Part shown: positions 10,646 through 20,089 of the stretch, piece by piece
Layout of the letters: the number at the start of each line of letters is the position of its first letter
Position numbering within the stretch: position 1 is the stretch's first letter
From: Pycnococcus provasolii
Lineage: Eukaryota; Chlorophyta; Pseudoscourfieldiophyceae; Pseudoscourfieldiales; Pycnococcaceae
Reading direction: 5' to 3'
DNA length: 64,000 nucleotides
Assembly (NCBI GenBank): GCA_938743325.2
Contig: OW568884.1
Location: forward strand, 310,001 to 374,000
Position numbers and translations under genes: made by a program
The notes under the pieces: model-generated
Database searches by the model: none
The model's input: only the letters and a program-made list of their open reading frames with translations
Told to the model about the DNA's origin: nothing

Positions 10646-11119
10646 TTACGCCTTCTTCGACTGAAGGTCGCCAAGGAGCGCAGATGCGCCTAGTGCTGCC
10701 GCACCTCCTCCTGCACAAAGCGCCGCCACGGCCACCTGCACGGCGACGAGCGTGGCGGAGTCATCAGGCAGGAGGTAGACCGCCGCCGGTCCGAGCGCGA
10801 GCAGCGCGAGTCCAGCCGCCGAGAGCGCACCGGGCGTTCCCGGATCGCTGGCTGCGGCGATAAGGCCAAGGTCCTCAGCCTTGGAGAGGAGTCCAAGCTT
10901 CTCAATCTTGCCCAGGGAGAGACCGAAGTTCTCCGCGAGCGTGAGAAGCCCCGCCTGCTCCGCCTTGGTGAGCAGTCGCAGCTCCTCGACGCGGCTGAGC
11001 AGCTGCGCCCTCTTGGTAGTGCTAGACTGCTTGGTGCGGAATCCCTTGTCCTTGAACCCGATGACGGTAACTTCCTTGGCCATCGCGCGTGTGGAGAGCA
11101 TTCGCATCGCAGGAGCCAT
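10646..11119 (-). CDS. RIQ-like thylakoid protein (DUF1118), grana/LHCII organisation
   Basis: 157 residues from the ATG at 11119; a longer reading starts only at GTG. It has a short basic transit-like N-terminus, then helical repeats LLSRVEELRLLTKAEQAG, LTLAENFGLSLGKIEKLG and LLSKAEDLGLIAAASDPGTP, then two predicted membrane helices (about 100-122 and 125-147). The repeat pattern, the SDPGTPGALSAAGLALLALGP junction and the C-terminal LGDLQSKK match plant RIQ1/RIQ2. In Arabidopsis these thylakoid proteins affect grana stacking, LHCII organisation and non-photochemical quenching. Location in the plastid and a similar role are inferred. It shares a 322-bp divergent promoter with the CCHC-knuckle gene. 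This gene is among the best evidence that the window is from a green-lineage nucleus. Confidence 0.85.
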   Translation of the reverse strand: MAPAMRMLSTRAMAKEVTVIGFKDKGFRTKQSSTTKRAQLLSRVEELRLLTKAEQAGLLTLAENFGLSLGKIEKLGLLSKAEDLGLIAAASDPGTPGALSAAGLALLALGPAAVYLLPDDSATLVAVQVAVAALCAGGGAAALGASALLGDLQSKKA

Positions 11120-11441
11120 ATTTGGAGTGTGATCTGATGAGAGGGGTCCGGACACTGGTCCGGACGTGTTTTGTTTTGTGGTTCTCGGTGCGTGCTTCGG
11201 GCAGAGAAGGGGCAGAGAAGGAGAAAGCGAGCGGTGGAGGAGAGAATCTCATCCGAAATCGGGACCCGGCTGCCCGGGTCCGGGGAGGACGAAACAACGC
11301 CCTGCAACGCAAAATGCAGCCAATAGAAGGAATTACCCTTGGTCCACACAATTAAGCCATACCCGACGAAACCCCCAACAAGCTGCTAAGGGTATATTGG
11401 TAATACAAACCCCCAACAAGCTTCCGCCATCCCAGGCCGAT
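11120..11441. promoter_or_regulatory. Divergent promoter with a direct repeat and a perfect hairpin
   Basis: 322 bases between the RIQ-like and CCHC-knuckle starts. A 9-bp direct repeat ggtccggac occurs at 11145-11153 and 11157-11165. A perfect 8-bp stem (ggacccgg, loop ctgc, ccgggtcc) lies at 11262-11281. No TATA box is evident. The longer open frame that runs through here upstream of the CCHC gene is treated as non-coding because its composition is arbitrary and the domain-bearing part starts later. Confidence 0.4.
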
Positions 11442-12686
11442 ATGAAAATGGCGGCGGCAGCGGAGAAGCCGGTCCGGAGAGCGTCGTCAGGAGGGCACAC
11501 GGCTGGTGGTGCGTCGCCGTCGCCACGACGGGCGCGTGGAAAGAAGCGGTCCTCCTCGGTGGCGGCAGCGGCAAAAAGCGACGACGAAAACGATGACAGC
11601 GACAACGACGACACGGGCGACAAGGCGAACGACGAACAAGGACGTAAGGACGACGATGCGGACAAGGACTCGCAGCAAGAGGGGTACTTAGGCCCGTCCG
11701 CAGCGATGCGACGACTTCTACGACCTCCGAGGTACTTCGACGTGTTAGGGGCTGATAATGACAACCAAGAGCTCAACGATGGTGAAGCAGACCTCTCTAA
11801 GCTCGACGATAGTCACAGGCGGTGCTATAACTGTGGGTTGCCGGGACACCGCGCGAAAGACTGTCCTAATGAACGCAAGCAGAAGCCGTGCTATGTATGT
11901 GGATTGTATGGGCACGAAAGTCGCGACTGTCCCGCCCGGGCTGTCTCGGGGGCTCGACGTGCCGCCGCGAGCATAACCGCAGCCTTACAGTCGCACGGGC
12001 GAACGCAGCAGGCAGCAGGCACAGCACCTCCTGGTTCCTTCGGGGCGGCTATCGTCACGCCGTTTATGAATGCGAACATGTTCCTTGACGGACGCGAGAG
12101 ATACGTGCCATCTGACCTCGCCAGCCTCGTGTGCTACGTTTGCGGTGATAAGCTAAGTGCTAAGGAGGGAAGGCTTTGCTGCAAGCGGCACTTCCCTAAC
12201 GACGACGAAACCGAAGTTATGCGCACCTGCTATCAGTGTGGGGCATCTGGACACGATGGGTCGCGCTGCACGCGTCCGCCGACGAGCGTTCACATGATGA
12301 TGGGCGGGGCAGGTGCGGGAGGTGCTTCGGCGCCAGGCGTGTGCTTTAGATGCGGCCAACCGGGACACTTTGCACGAGAGTGCCCAAACTCCGGCGGTGG
12401 CTATGGCGGCGGCGGCTATGGCGGCGGTGGACGATGGGGAGGAAGCCGAGGAGGAGGCGCAGGCGGCGGTGGTTACGGGAGAGGCGGAGAATATGGTGGA
12501 TACGGTGGATACGGCGTCGGAAGAAGCGGTGGGTATGGCGGCGGCGGACGAGGACGAGGCAGCTCTCACGGCCGCGGCGGCGGCGGAGGAGGAGGACGAG
12601 GAGGCGGCGACAGCTATGGTAGAAGGCACGTTTACTACGACGACGTACGAGGGAATATGCCGCCACAAAAGCAGCAGCGCCGTTGA
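11442..12686 (+). CDS. CCHC zinc-knuckle, glycine-rich nucleic-acid-binding protein (CNBP/GIS2-like)
   Basis: About 414 residues from the ATG at 11442; a second ATG at 11448 is equally possible. After a Ser/Ala-rich basic start and an acidic Asp-rich segment, the protein has CCHC knuckles of the C-x2-C-x4-H-x4-C form: CYNCGLPGHRAKDC, CYVCGLYGHESRDC, CYQCGASGHDGSRC and CFRCGQPGHFAREC. A separate CYVCGDKLSAKEGRLCC segment just before the third knuckle may bind another zinc. The C-terminal about 100 residues are RGG/GGY-rich. Knuckle plus RGG proteins of this type bind single-stranded RNA or DNA and act in translation or RNA metabolism. The exact substrate is unknown. This is a cellular gene type; there is no protease or polymerase nearby to suggest a gag origin. 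Confidence 0.82.
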   Translation: MKMAAAAEKPVRRASSGGHTAGGASPSPRRARGKKRSSSVAAAAKSDDENDDSDNDDTGDKANDEQGRKDDDADKDSQQEGYLGPSAAMRRLLRPPRYFDVLGADNDNQELNDGEADLSKLDDSHRRCYNCGLPGHRAKDCPNERKQKPCYVCGLYGHESRDCPARAVSGARRAAASITAALQSHGRTQQAAGTAPPGSFGAAIVTPFMNANMFLDGRERYVPSDLASLVCYVCGDKLSAKEGRLCCKRHFPNDDETEVMRTCYQCGASGHDGSRCTRPPTSVHMMMGGAGAGGASAPGVCFRCGQPGHFARECPNSGGGYGGGGYGGGGRWGGSRGGGAGGGGYGRGGEYGGYGGYGVGRSGGYGGGGRGRGSSHGRGGGGGGGRGGGDSYGRRHVYYDDVRGNMPPQKQQRR

Positions 12687-12770
12687 TATTGAAACAAACT
12701 TGTACAAATTTTGATGATAATGTAACACATTGCCGTTTTTGCTGTAAAACACAGTTCGCGATTTCCTTTC

Positions 12771-15700
12771 TTACTTCTTCGACCGATGCTTAATCTCTCT
12801 CGCGCGGTCTCGGAAGAGTGCGTGGCGTGGTCCCCTCGACGCGCTACCCTTCGCTGCACCATTCGCCTGCGTGCCGTATCCTCCCGTGCCGCTCCAAGCA
12901 GCGGCACGGCCTTCCGCCATTCCACCCGACCCGGCACCATTTGCCGCTTCCGCCGCCGCCGCCGCTGCACGTTCTGCCGCGGAATGCACGAGATGATCCT
13001 TGTAGTCTCTCGCCTCATCATCCGTCGTCATCTTGGTCGGCCGAATGTTCGAAAACACGGACGTGCTCATCGCGAGAGGGTGCTGTTGCATCACGTCAGT
13101 GATTAGTTTGTACGTGTACCCCTGCTCAACCAGAAATCGGCGACGATTTTGAGCGTGCAGCACCTCGTGCGTGTCGCTGCTCACAAGTGTGTAGAAGAAT
13201 GCATCTGGACGAGGGGGTGGAGGCCGTGGCGCGAGGACATCATCCGCATCTCCTGCGCTCACGTTACCAAAGTTGGTGAGCGCATTGAGCTTGCAGTTAC
13301 CATACAGGGCAACAGTATTGCCGTCGAGGTCGAACGCATCAGCAGCCACGGCGCCGTCGACGGCGCTCGCCTTCTTCGGTCGAAGAATACGACCGAGACG
13401 CTGCGCCTCCTGCCGACGACTCCCTCCATGGCTCGAGAATTGTATCACAACATTCGCCTCGGGAAGATCGAGGCCAACATCGCCAACCTTGCTCAGGAAT
13501 AGTACGTTGCACGTTTTTTTTATGTTGCCTTTGTAGCTGTGCCAATTCCTGAGCTGGGCGCCCTGAAGCTTATTGCCGAGATGGTCCGTTGGCATGTCGT
13601 CGTCGGTGATCTGTTCGCCCGTCTTTGTCACCCAGTAGAAGCCATCTCGGAATGCCTGAAGCCAAAATTCGCGCTCGTGGTTTGCAAACTTGCCATGGAC
13701 ATACGGAAATTTCAGCGCCTTGGCGAACTCCTCTAGCAGGTACACGCTGTCAGAGAAAACAAGCACACGGTCGGATCGCTGTTTATTCTTGATAGCCTCG
13801 ACAGGATATGTGCTGGATGGGTACTCTGGGTGTCGCCCAAGCGTGGTGTCCGTGATGCCATCCTCGAGATCGCCCGAACCGTCAAGCACGCAAGTCGGAA
13901 CCTCCAGAGTGGCCTTCGGGTTCCTCTCGAAGTACACACGGTTGTCTTCCGTCTCCACAAACGGCTTTTTGGTGTGAAAATTGATAAGAAACTCAAGAGC
14001 GCGTAGCTTGTACGGATTTCCCGCCGCTAGCTGGAAAGGCAATCCGCCCATAGTGCTGCCTCGCGCCTTCCCCTTACCATCCTCGCCGTTGGCGTCGCCA
14101 CCATCCTTTCTGGTGGTGCGGTTGGAGTACTCCTCCAGAAAGCCACCGCCGCTCATGGAGCAGCGGAGTTCGTAGCAGCAGACTCTTGCGATGTATCCGC
14201 TGTCTCGCAGCTCGATCCAAGAGGCTTCATATAGCTTAGGCCCGATGAGAAAGTGAAGATCGCTCACTTTATCGTCCTCCCGAACGAGCGTGGCTGTGAG
14301 TCCGATCTTCATATGTGCCCTCACGTTGCCAATCACCCTGCGAAACGTATTCGCCGGCACTACGTGCACTTCATCGAGAATCATACAGCCCCACTCGTGC
14401 TGGCGCAGGAAATTCATAAAGTCAAGCCCTTGGTTATTGCGCCTGTCGTCGTGAATTCCGATCATGCTGTACGTGGTGATCAGCACGCCGCCATTCGCGT
14501 ACTCGTCCGACCAGCTCTCCTTGTGGTCCGCGGTACAGCGTGCCAGTGCGCCGGGGGGTAGCTTCGTCCACATTTTGAATTGTCCATGCCACTGGTCAAC
14601 GGACACATTGTTAATGCACAGCACGAGCGTCGAACGCTTCATCCGTTCCGCTATTGCCACGCCGCATAGACTCTTTCCTGCGCCGCATGGAAGCACGACA
14701 ATGCCCGATCGTGCCACGCCATGGGCGAATATCTTCGCCAACGCAATCTTCTGGTACTCGCGAAGCTTCGTTGTCGGCTTCAGATAGAATTCCGCGACGA
14801 CATTAGATCCGTCATCCTCAACCTCGTCGCTATCGTCGCCGTCGCCTTCACTCACAGCCTGAGGACCACGTTCAATTTTCGAGGTGAGAAGGCGATGGCG
14901 CGCAGCTTCCGCGGTACCTGAGAAGTCAAATTCCTCGAGAAGTGGCATATCAACACCATCTGGCAGACATCGCTGCTTAATTCGCTCCACAGCTGGTCCC
15001 CGCACCACGAAAGCAAATCGCCGTCTCGACGCCTCACCGCCTGCTGTGACTGGCGCAATCGTGATGGACCTCTCGTTGGACGGTGCCGCCAAGGCAGTCG
15101 TGGCAGACTGCATTCCAACCAACTTGCGCATCCACGCGTGGCTGACGTGACTCGGCTTGTCCCGTGACACGCACGATCGCACCGTTTCGTCGGAAAGCAG
15201 CATTTCCATCACGTCTTGGTGCTTCGTCTCGACCCAGTACTCCTGGTCGCGCAGCACGAGCTTCACGCGTCCGTAATTTGCCGTGGCTGCGTGCACGAAA
15301 TCAACCACGGTCGGGGGCAGCGGCTCGCACTTTGACAGGCGTGCGAGTGACGACAGGATGTTTTGGGGTGTCCATCCCACGGAGATTGCGGCGTGCATCG
15401 AGTTGGGCGTAATATGCCACTCCTCGACGAGCTCAGGTCGAAGGCTTGGCTCCGCCGCTGTGGCGAGCAGCTGTCTGAGCTCCCGTCCGAGCTGTGGCAC
15501 CGCCGCCTCGCTCGTAAGCTCGACGACAAGTCTTCCGTCCGGGTAGACGAAGAGTGGTCTGAGCTCGTGGTCCGCCTTAAGCCGTCCGATTTGGTCGACG
15601 GACGACATGTCCCGGAACCCGTGCTGCGTTCCTGTGTGTCCACTGTCCGCACCCATTCTGAGTGCCCAAGCGGGGAAGTGGTATTCATCCGACATCGCCG

Positions 15701-15950
15701 TCGCGCCTGACGTTCCCGGTTCATTGCCTAAAGCACGTTCTTCGTTTTGTTCTAGTTCGCGTTGTCCCAACTCGTCGAGTTCCAGTTCCTTCGGTGCCGT
15801 TTGAGCGTGGTCACGTTTGGCTCCAAGCACGACCTTGATGCGTTTCGCGGGTCTGTCTCCGCCTTGGTCGTCCGCGTTGCGTTCACCGCCTTGTCGTTCG
15901 CCGTTCGCCTCCTTCTTAGCAGGCGCGCAAAGCTTTATGCTCAGCTTCAT
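12771..15950 (-). CDS. XPB: TFIIH helicase XPB/ERCC3 (SSL2)
   Basis: 1059 residues from the ATG at 15950. XPB is the 3'-5' DNA translocase of TFIIH, used for promoter opening and nucleotide excision repair. The N-terminal damage-recognition-like region begins near LFVYPDGRLVVELTSEA (about 133-150). Walker A is LPCGAGKS (about 420), the DEVH box is in MILDEVHVVPANTFR (about 524), motif III is GLTATLVREDDK (about 550) with the XPB-specific RED motif, and motif VI is RRQEAQRLGRILRPKK (about 846). Human XPB has 782 residues. The extra length here comes from the acidic/basic N-terminus, a Gly/Lys-rich insert near 612-636, a stretch at 670-720, and about 35 residues (775-810) inside helicase domain 2. 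All core motifs are intact. Confidence 0.95.
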   Translation of the reverse strand: MKLSIKLCAPAKKEANGERQGGERNADDQGGDRPAKRIKVVLGAKRDHAQTAPKELELDELGQRELEQNEERALGNEPGTSGATAMSDEYHFPAWALRMGADSGHTGTQHGFRDMSSVDQIGRLKADHELRPLFVYPDGRLVVELTSEAAVPQLGRELRQLLATAAEPSLRPELVEEWHITPNSMHAAISVGWTPQNILSSLARLSKCEPLPPTVVDFVHAATANYGRVKLVLRDQEYWVETKHQDVMEMLLSDETVRSCVSRDKPSHVSHAWMRKLVGMQSATTALAAPSNERSITIAPVTAGGEASRRRFAFVVRGPAVERIKQRCLPDGVDMPLLEEFDFSGTAEAARHRLLTSKIERGPQAVSEGDGDDSDEVEDDGSNVVAEFYLKPTTKLREYQKIALAKIFAHGVARSGIVVLPCGAGKSLCGVAIAERMKRSTLVLCINNVSVDQWHGQFKMWTKLPPGALARCTADHKESWSDEYANGGVLITTYSMIGIHDDRRNNQGLDFMNFLRQHEWGCMILDEVHVVPANTFRRVIGNVRAHMKIGLTATLVREDDKVSDLHFLIGPKLYEASWIELRDSGYIARVCCYELRCSMSGGGFLEEYSNRTTRKDGGDANGEDGKGKARGSTMGGLPFQLAAGNPYKLRALEFLINFHTKKPFVETEDNRVYFERNPKATLEVPTCVLDGSGDLEDGITDTTLGRHPEYPSSTYPVEAIKNKQRSDRVLVFSDSVYLLEEFAKALKFPYVHGKFANHEREFWLQAFRDGFYWVTKTGEQITDDDMPTDHLGNKLQGAQLRNWHSYKGNIKKTCNVLFLSKVGDVGLDLPEANVVIQFSSHGGSRRQEAQRLGRILRPKKASAVDGAVAADAFDLDGNTVALYGNCKLNALTNFGNVSAGDADDVLAPRPPPPRPDAFFYTLVSSDTHEVLHAQNRRRFLVEQGYTYKLITDVMQQHPLAMSTSVFSNIRPTKMTTDDEARDYKDHLVHSAAERAAAAAAEAANGAGSGGMAEGRAAAWSGTGGYGTQANGAAKGSASRGPRHALFRDRAREIKHRSKK

Positions 15951-16932
15951 TGGGCGCGACAGGCAGCGGCGGCGGGTGGACCCGGAGGAGTGCGAAATGG
16001 AGGGGGCGAGCAGCAGCAGCAGCAGCAGGAGCAGATCCTCGGCAGATCACATAAAAGGAGTTGGGGGTTCACAGGGTGCAGGGACTCAAACCCCGATATC
16101 TACCCTCACTCTCTGCCTGACTAAGTTTAGTTTGCAGGCCTGACTCATGCGCTGCGAACTGTGCTATACTATGCACAGTATGCAGGTCACCCTTTCTGGA
16201 TAACCGGCGTTGCGTTGGCCGAGGACGCCAGGCGGGACGGGCAGACGGGTAGGCGGGACGGGTAGGAAGGGGGAGCAGTCCTGACGTGAGGAACTCCATC
16301 AACTCCCCGTCTCAAGGCATCAAGGGGGGGGCACCGGCAGACGAGAACACCGCACTCCCACATAACCTATGCAGCAGACCTCCGTTATTCCTACTCCCTA
16401 GGGTGGCAGCGTTGGGCCTCGCCGTCACACCCGGACAGACAGACAGACAGCCTTCTCCCTGTCTCGATGGCAACGCTCAAGGGCAACGGCAACGTCTAAG
16501 GTTAGAGACTCCGCTTCCCTGACCATCCGGCAATCCGCCCGGGAGGAGACTACGGTAGTAGTCCAGTAGGAAGTCCCTCCTCCTCCCCTGCTGTGCCTGT
16601 GCCTCACGGGTCCCCCTCCCCTTCCCTCCCTCCCCTCCCGTCGTGCAGGCCTCACACAACCTCCCAGGGACACAACTCCCACCTACACACACGCTGAGAA
16701 ACGCGCACATCAATACCAAACAACTTGCAGAACACCTCGTCGCCCACCAACCTGCACGCGCAGAAGGGAACAAGGCGGGCCATATCGCCGCACGTCTCGC
16801 TGCGGCACGTAGTAGGGTATCGCTAGTGCGGGAGTGAGAAACCAACGAACGCTGACCAGTGCGGCACAACGACACTTACCAACGCCGTCGCGTTAAGTAA
16901 TAGGATATAAAGACAACACGAAATAACGAGTC
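15951..16932. promoter_or_regulatory. Divergent spacer, 980 bases, no gene supported
   Basis: Spacer between XPB and the proline-rich unknown gene. It contains an imperfect AGC run at 16009-16030, a perfect 7-bp stem (actgtgc, 8-base loop, gcacagt) at 16158-16179, and GACA repeats at 16435-16451. The minus strand at about 16070-16165 has sequences resembling Pol III A- and B-boxes, but no tRNA fold closes around them. Open frames in the pyrimidine-rich part (16500-16840) show no protein-like composition. Confidence 0.35.
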
Positions 16933-18279
16933 ATGGCAGGGGAGGAGAGCAGTGCCGCGCCTCAGAGGCCGCCAGCCACCGCACCGCCAGCCGCGGGACA
17001 GTCGCCGCGACATAAAGCGTGGAAGCCTGGGGCGACGAAGAATATTGTTGCCGCGCCGCAGTGGCGCGTCGTCAACCCAACCGCAAAGCCACCGAACATG
17101 ATGGAGCGCATCAACACTAACATGAACGGTTCCATCGCGAGGCGCACGGAGGCGCAGACGCACATGAAGCCCATCGCCTTTGGAAGCAGCACATCAAGGA
17201 TCAGCATGCGGCCGCCGAGGTATGCGAACGACATGCCAGTGGGAGGGAGCGCCTGGGCCAACGGCGCGGTACATGGCGTCGTCAACACGGGAAATAGCCC
17301 ACTTTGGGGACGCGTGGACCCAGGACCGATGAGTGAAGTGACGAGCCCTGCGCACGGAAACGCCATGGCTGGCGTTGCCTGGGCAAGCTGGGACCTCACC
17401 ATGCATGTGCCGCGCATTCCACCGGCTATCACCGACGAACAGAAGGGAATCACGAACTCGGAGAACGTCGAAACGTATGACCTCGTCTCGGCGTATCACC
17501 AAACGAAAGATCATCTCTTCAGCGACCCCGCGGGTGAGCCGTTCGAGGCGCCAGCGTATCAAAGGCTCGCGCCAGGATCAAGCGGCTTCAAATCTTTGGT
17601 GCCACGCCTGCCTGAACGCAAGATTGACGACTTGACGTGCGTTAGGCCTCCCGCTTCGGTCACCAAGCCGAAATCGCAACGGAAGGACTTACCAACGCCG
17701 TCCGCCCCCAAGTTCTCCGACTGGCCAATTGGCTCGCCTTGGACACACCCGTTCCAGGCTGGAGTGCGGAATCCGAATGCACCGAAGAAGAAGAAGGTCA
17801 AGCCCGCGCCGCCTCTGCATGACAAGCCGTGGGAACGCTTTAACAACATTGCAGGGCCAGGCGAGCCTGGCCACCGGAGTGTCGACAGCATAGAGTCGCA
17901 GCGCAGGCAATGGAACTACGTCGGCGTATTCCGCGGCAAGGCTGGAGGATCGTGCATCAGCTCGTTGGGACGCGACAGTCAAGCGATAGGGCACCAGCAT
18001 GACGCAAGCTGCCAGCACCTGGGACCAGGCCAGTACGGAGTCGCGGACGCACCGATCGCCGGCCGAGGAACGTTGTATGGCAACATCGACTTTTGGAATA
18101 AGTCCCCCGGCGAGAAGAAGTCGAGCTCGTTCACAAGTGGCGTCATGCGCATGACGATGCCCAAAAATGTCTCGGTCGGACGCGGCGGCCGCGAACTCGG
18201 ACCTTTCTCATATGGAGATGCGTGGGGTCGCTACGACGTCGCCTACAACCGTGACACTGGTAAGTTCCGCCGTCCTTAG
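16933..18279 (+). CDS. Unknown proline-rich protein, possibly ciliary (one SHIPPO-like PGQY motif)
   Basis: 448 residues, not recognised. The protein is basic, rich in Pro, Gly, Trp and Asn, and has no membrane segment. The middle part has several short W/P motifs (WGRVDPGP, WPIGSPWTHPFQAG). Near the C-terminus, HLGPGQYGVADA resembles a single STPGR/SHIPPO unit (PGPxxY), a motif of microtubule inner proteins in cilia and flagella. This is only a hint. Its neighbour at 18546 is also a small unknown protein. Codon use and frame are clean across the whole length, so the gene itself is well supported. Confidence 0.7.
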   Translation: MAGEESSAAPQRPPATAPPAAGQSPRHKAWKPGATKNIVAAPQWRVVNPTAKPPNMMERINTNMNGSIARRTEAQTHMKPIAFGSSTSRISMRPPRYANDMPVGGSAWANGAVHGVVNTGNSPLWGRVDPGPMSEVTSPAHGNAMAGVAWASWDLTMHVPRIPPAITDEQKGITNSENVETYDLVSAYHQTKDHLFSDPAGEPFEAPAYQRLAPGSSGFKSLVPRLPERKIDDLTCVRPPASVTKPKSQRKDLPTPSAPKFSDWPIGSPWTHPFQAGVRNPNAPKKKKVKPAPPLHDKPWERFNNIAGPGEPGHRSVDSIESQRRQWNYVGVFRGKAGGSCISSLGRDSQAIGHQHDASCQHLGPGQYGVADAPIAGRGTLYGNIDFWNKSPGEKKSSSFTSGVMRMTMPKNVSVGRGGRELGPFSYGDAWGRYDVAYNRDTGKFRRP

Positions 18280-18545
18280 GTGTCGGCCACGCGACATTGG
18301 CACTGGTTTCGTCTTTAACGAAGAAATTGATTCGTCCGCACACCGTATTCAGACTGTGCAAGAACCACAGACGCCAAGTGCGTCGCTCGCTCACCCTCTC
18401 CCCACCCTCGCAGCCCTCTGCCGGTCTGCCCAGTCTCCCGGCTTGTCGCGCTCGCGAGAGTGGTGAAAGAAAGGGAACGGGTTCGTGTTCGCATTACAAA
18501 TACAACGTGGTGTGATGGATTGTGTCGCCCAGCTGAGCGCGTTGC

Positions 18546-18908
18546 CTACCCTGCTGTGGCCGGTCGCTTCGCGCCACCCTTGCCACCCTTGCCACCCTTG
18601 AGACCCTCAAGAGCGAGCGCCTCGCGTCGTATGCGCCGCTGCTCCTCTGATTTTTGGCGCAGCTCCTCCTCCTCCTTCAACCGCCGCTTGTGGAACAGCA
18701 CTTCGCGGAAGAGGTGGTCACTGTCCGGGTTTCGCGTGTATCCGTGGCTTTGTATTGAGCCTTGGTCAAGGCGTGGTTCCAGCGGACTCTGCCGTCCGCC
18801 TGTGTACTCGACCCAAACACGTGCCGTATTTTTAATATCTACATTTTCGTATTTTACGCCAATGACTGTCCCTCGTAGACCCAGCGGCGTCGTCACGATG
18901 TCTCGCAT
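18546..18908 (-). CDS. Small unknown protein, SH3/KOW-like N-terminus and charged coiled coil
   Basis: 120 residues from the ATG at 18908. The first 45 residues look like a small beta barrel (TTPLGLRGTVIGVKYEN, RVWVEYTGG). They are followed by a Glu/Arg/Lys-rich helix (about 70-100) and a GGKGGKGG basic tail. The frame is open upstream of the ATG to 18950 and gives plausible protein (ending in HLTPFGLR), then meets tatatag. This could be a 3' splice site, so an upstream exon is possible. I do not recognise the family. Confidence 0.6.
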   Translation of the reverse strand: MRDIVTTPLGLRGTVIGVKYENVDIKNTARVWVEYTGGRQSPLEPRLDQGSIQSHGYTRNPDSDHLFREVLFHKRRLKEEEELRQKSEEQRRIRREALALEGLKGGKGGKGGAKRPATAG

Positions 18909-18950
18909 GCGGAGTCCGAACGGCGTTAGGTGCTCCGGGGTTGTGAAGAT

Positions 18951-20089
18951 TGCCGGCTTTTTCTATATATTCGAGTAAAAGTTTTGTGTGTTTGCCACGT
19001 GCGTGTAGTGGGAGGGGGATTCAAGACGTTAGCATCGTTTGTTCATTTTGGTTCGCGCCAGCATTTCGCAGCAAACAGAGGAAACGCGTAGAACACGTAC
19101 TCCCTTTCCCTTCTTGCCCATTTTGTGTCTTGACGCAGTGCTCTTCTACAGCTCAACAACGCGCACACACGCCACCGCGCGTATGACTCCAGCTTGCAGT
19201 GCACAGCCCGCCTTGTGAACGTGCTGCTCAGTTGAGTCGCTCACGGTGTGTCTGAGCGGACAGCTACAAACAAGGCGACACGCGCGACGCGCGAGGACGT
19301 AACGTTATGTTGGGTGGCGCACCCCGTCGGCAGCGTGTCGTCTCGTTTTCCGTCTGGTTGGGCCGGACTGCCGGAGGGGAGAGGAGAGGAGAGGCGAGGA
19401 GAGGGAGGGAGGGAGGGGGAAGGAGGTTGCGCGGCCTCTGCGCTACGATACTGCGATGCCGGGGCCCGGGGCGAGAGGGAACCGCCGAGGGACGGAGGGA
19501 GGAGGGGGCCGCCTGCTCGGGAGAGGAGAGGAGAGGGTTAGACGGGTCCCACTACCTTTACTTCCCACGGGGTTCGCCTTCGCCTCAGGTGGTCGGAACT
19601 CGGACGGTGCTCCTCGTAGGTAAAGGGAGATCGATGAGCGAGCGGTCAACGGTGAAGAAGACGTTTAAGTGGTTTAACATGGCACCCCGCCCATGGGAAA
19701 CGTCTTGGCAAGCCGAGGTTCCTTGAACCCCTACTTTTTACCTTGGAGGATTCCCTGAAAGACTCTCAAAAGCTTCACGCCAAAACTTTACGCGTGACGT
19801 CCGTGTCACGCATTGGCCGACGTCTTACACGCCGGCCAAAGACTTCACGCCTTCTTTCAGACGCAGTAGCCAAAGTCTAATTCCTCTTTAACTTACATTT
19901 AGGTCAATGACACACACAGTGTTGTCTTATAGTGGTTGGGGCTGGCGAACATTGATGCATACATACGTGATAGAACCTTCGACATCACCAACACTATGTG
20001 CAAACGCGCTGTGAATGGTGTGAATTTTGGACGACAGTTGGACTGAAGAAAAAAAATTCAATTACTCAAATGTGCAATCTTAGGTTATC
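18951..20089. other. Spacer of about 1.1 kb without a supported gene
   Basis: A purine-rich low-complexity run (gaggagagg type) lies at 19375-19415, with further G-rich stretches to 19540. Between 19775 and 19860 the word cacgc/acgc recurs, with gacgtc cores at 19797 and 19820. Open frames here are overlapping and of arbitrary composition. The region is downstream of nephrocystin-4 and upstream of the small gene at 18546, so part of it may be promoter or an upstream exon of that gene. Confidence 0.3.

Noticed and set aside
16065-16165. tRNA-like A- and B-box motifs on the minus strand
   Set aside because: A gggtttgagtccc T-arm and a tagcacagt-like A box exist, but the spacing is too long and no acceptor stem closes around the D-like arm. 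At most it is a decayed tRNA-derived sequence.
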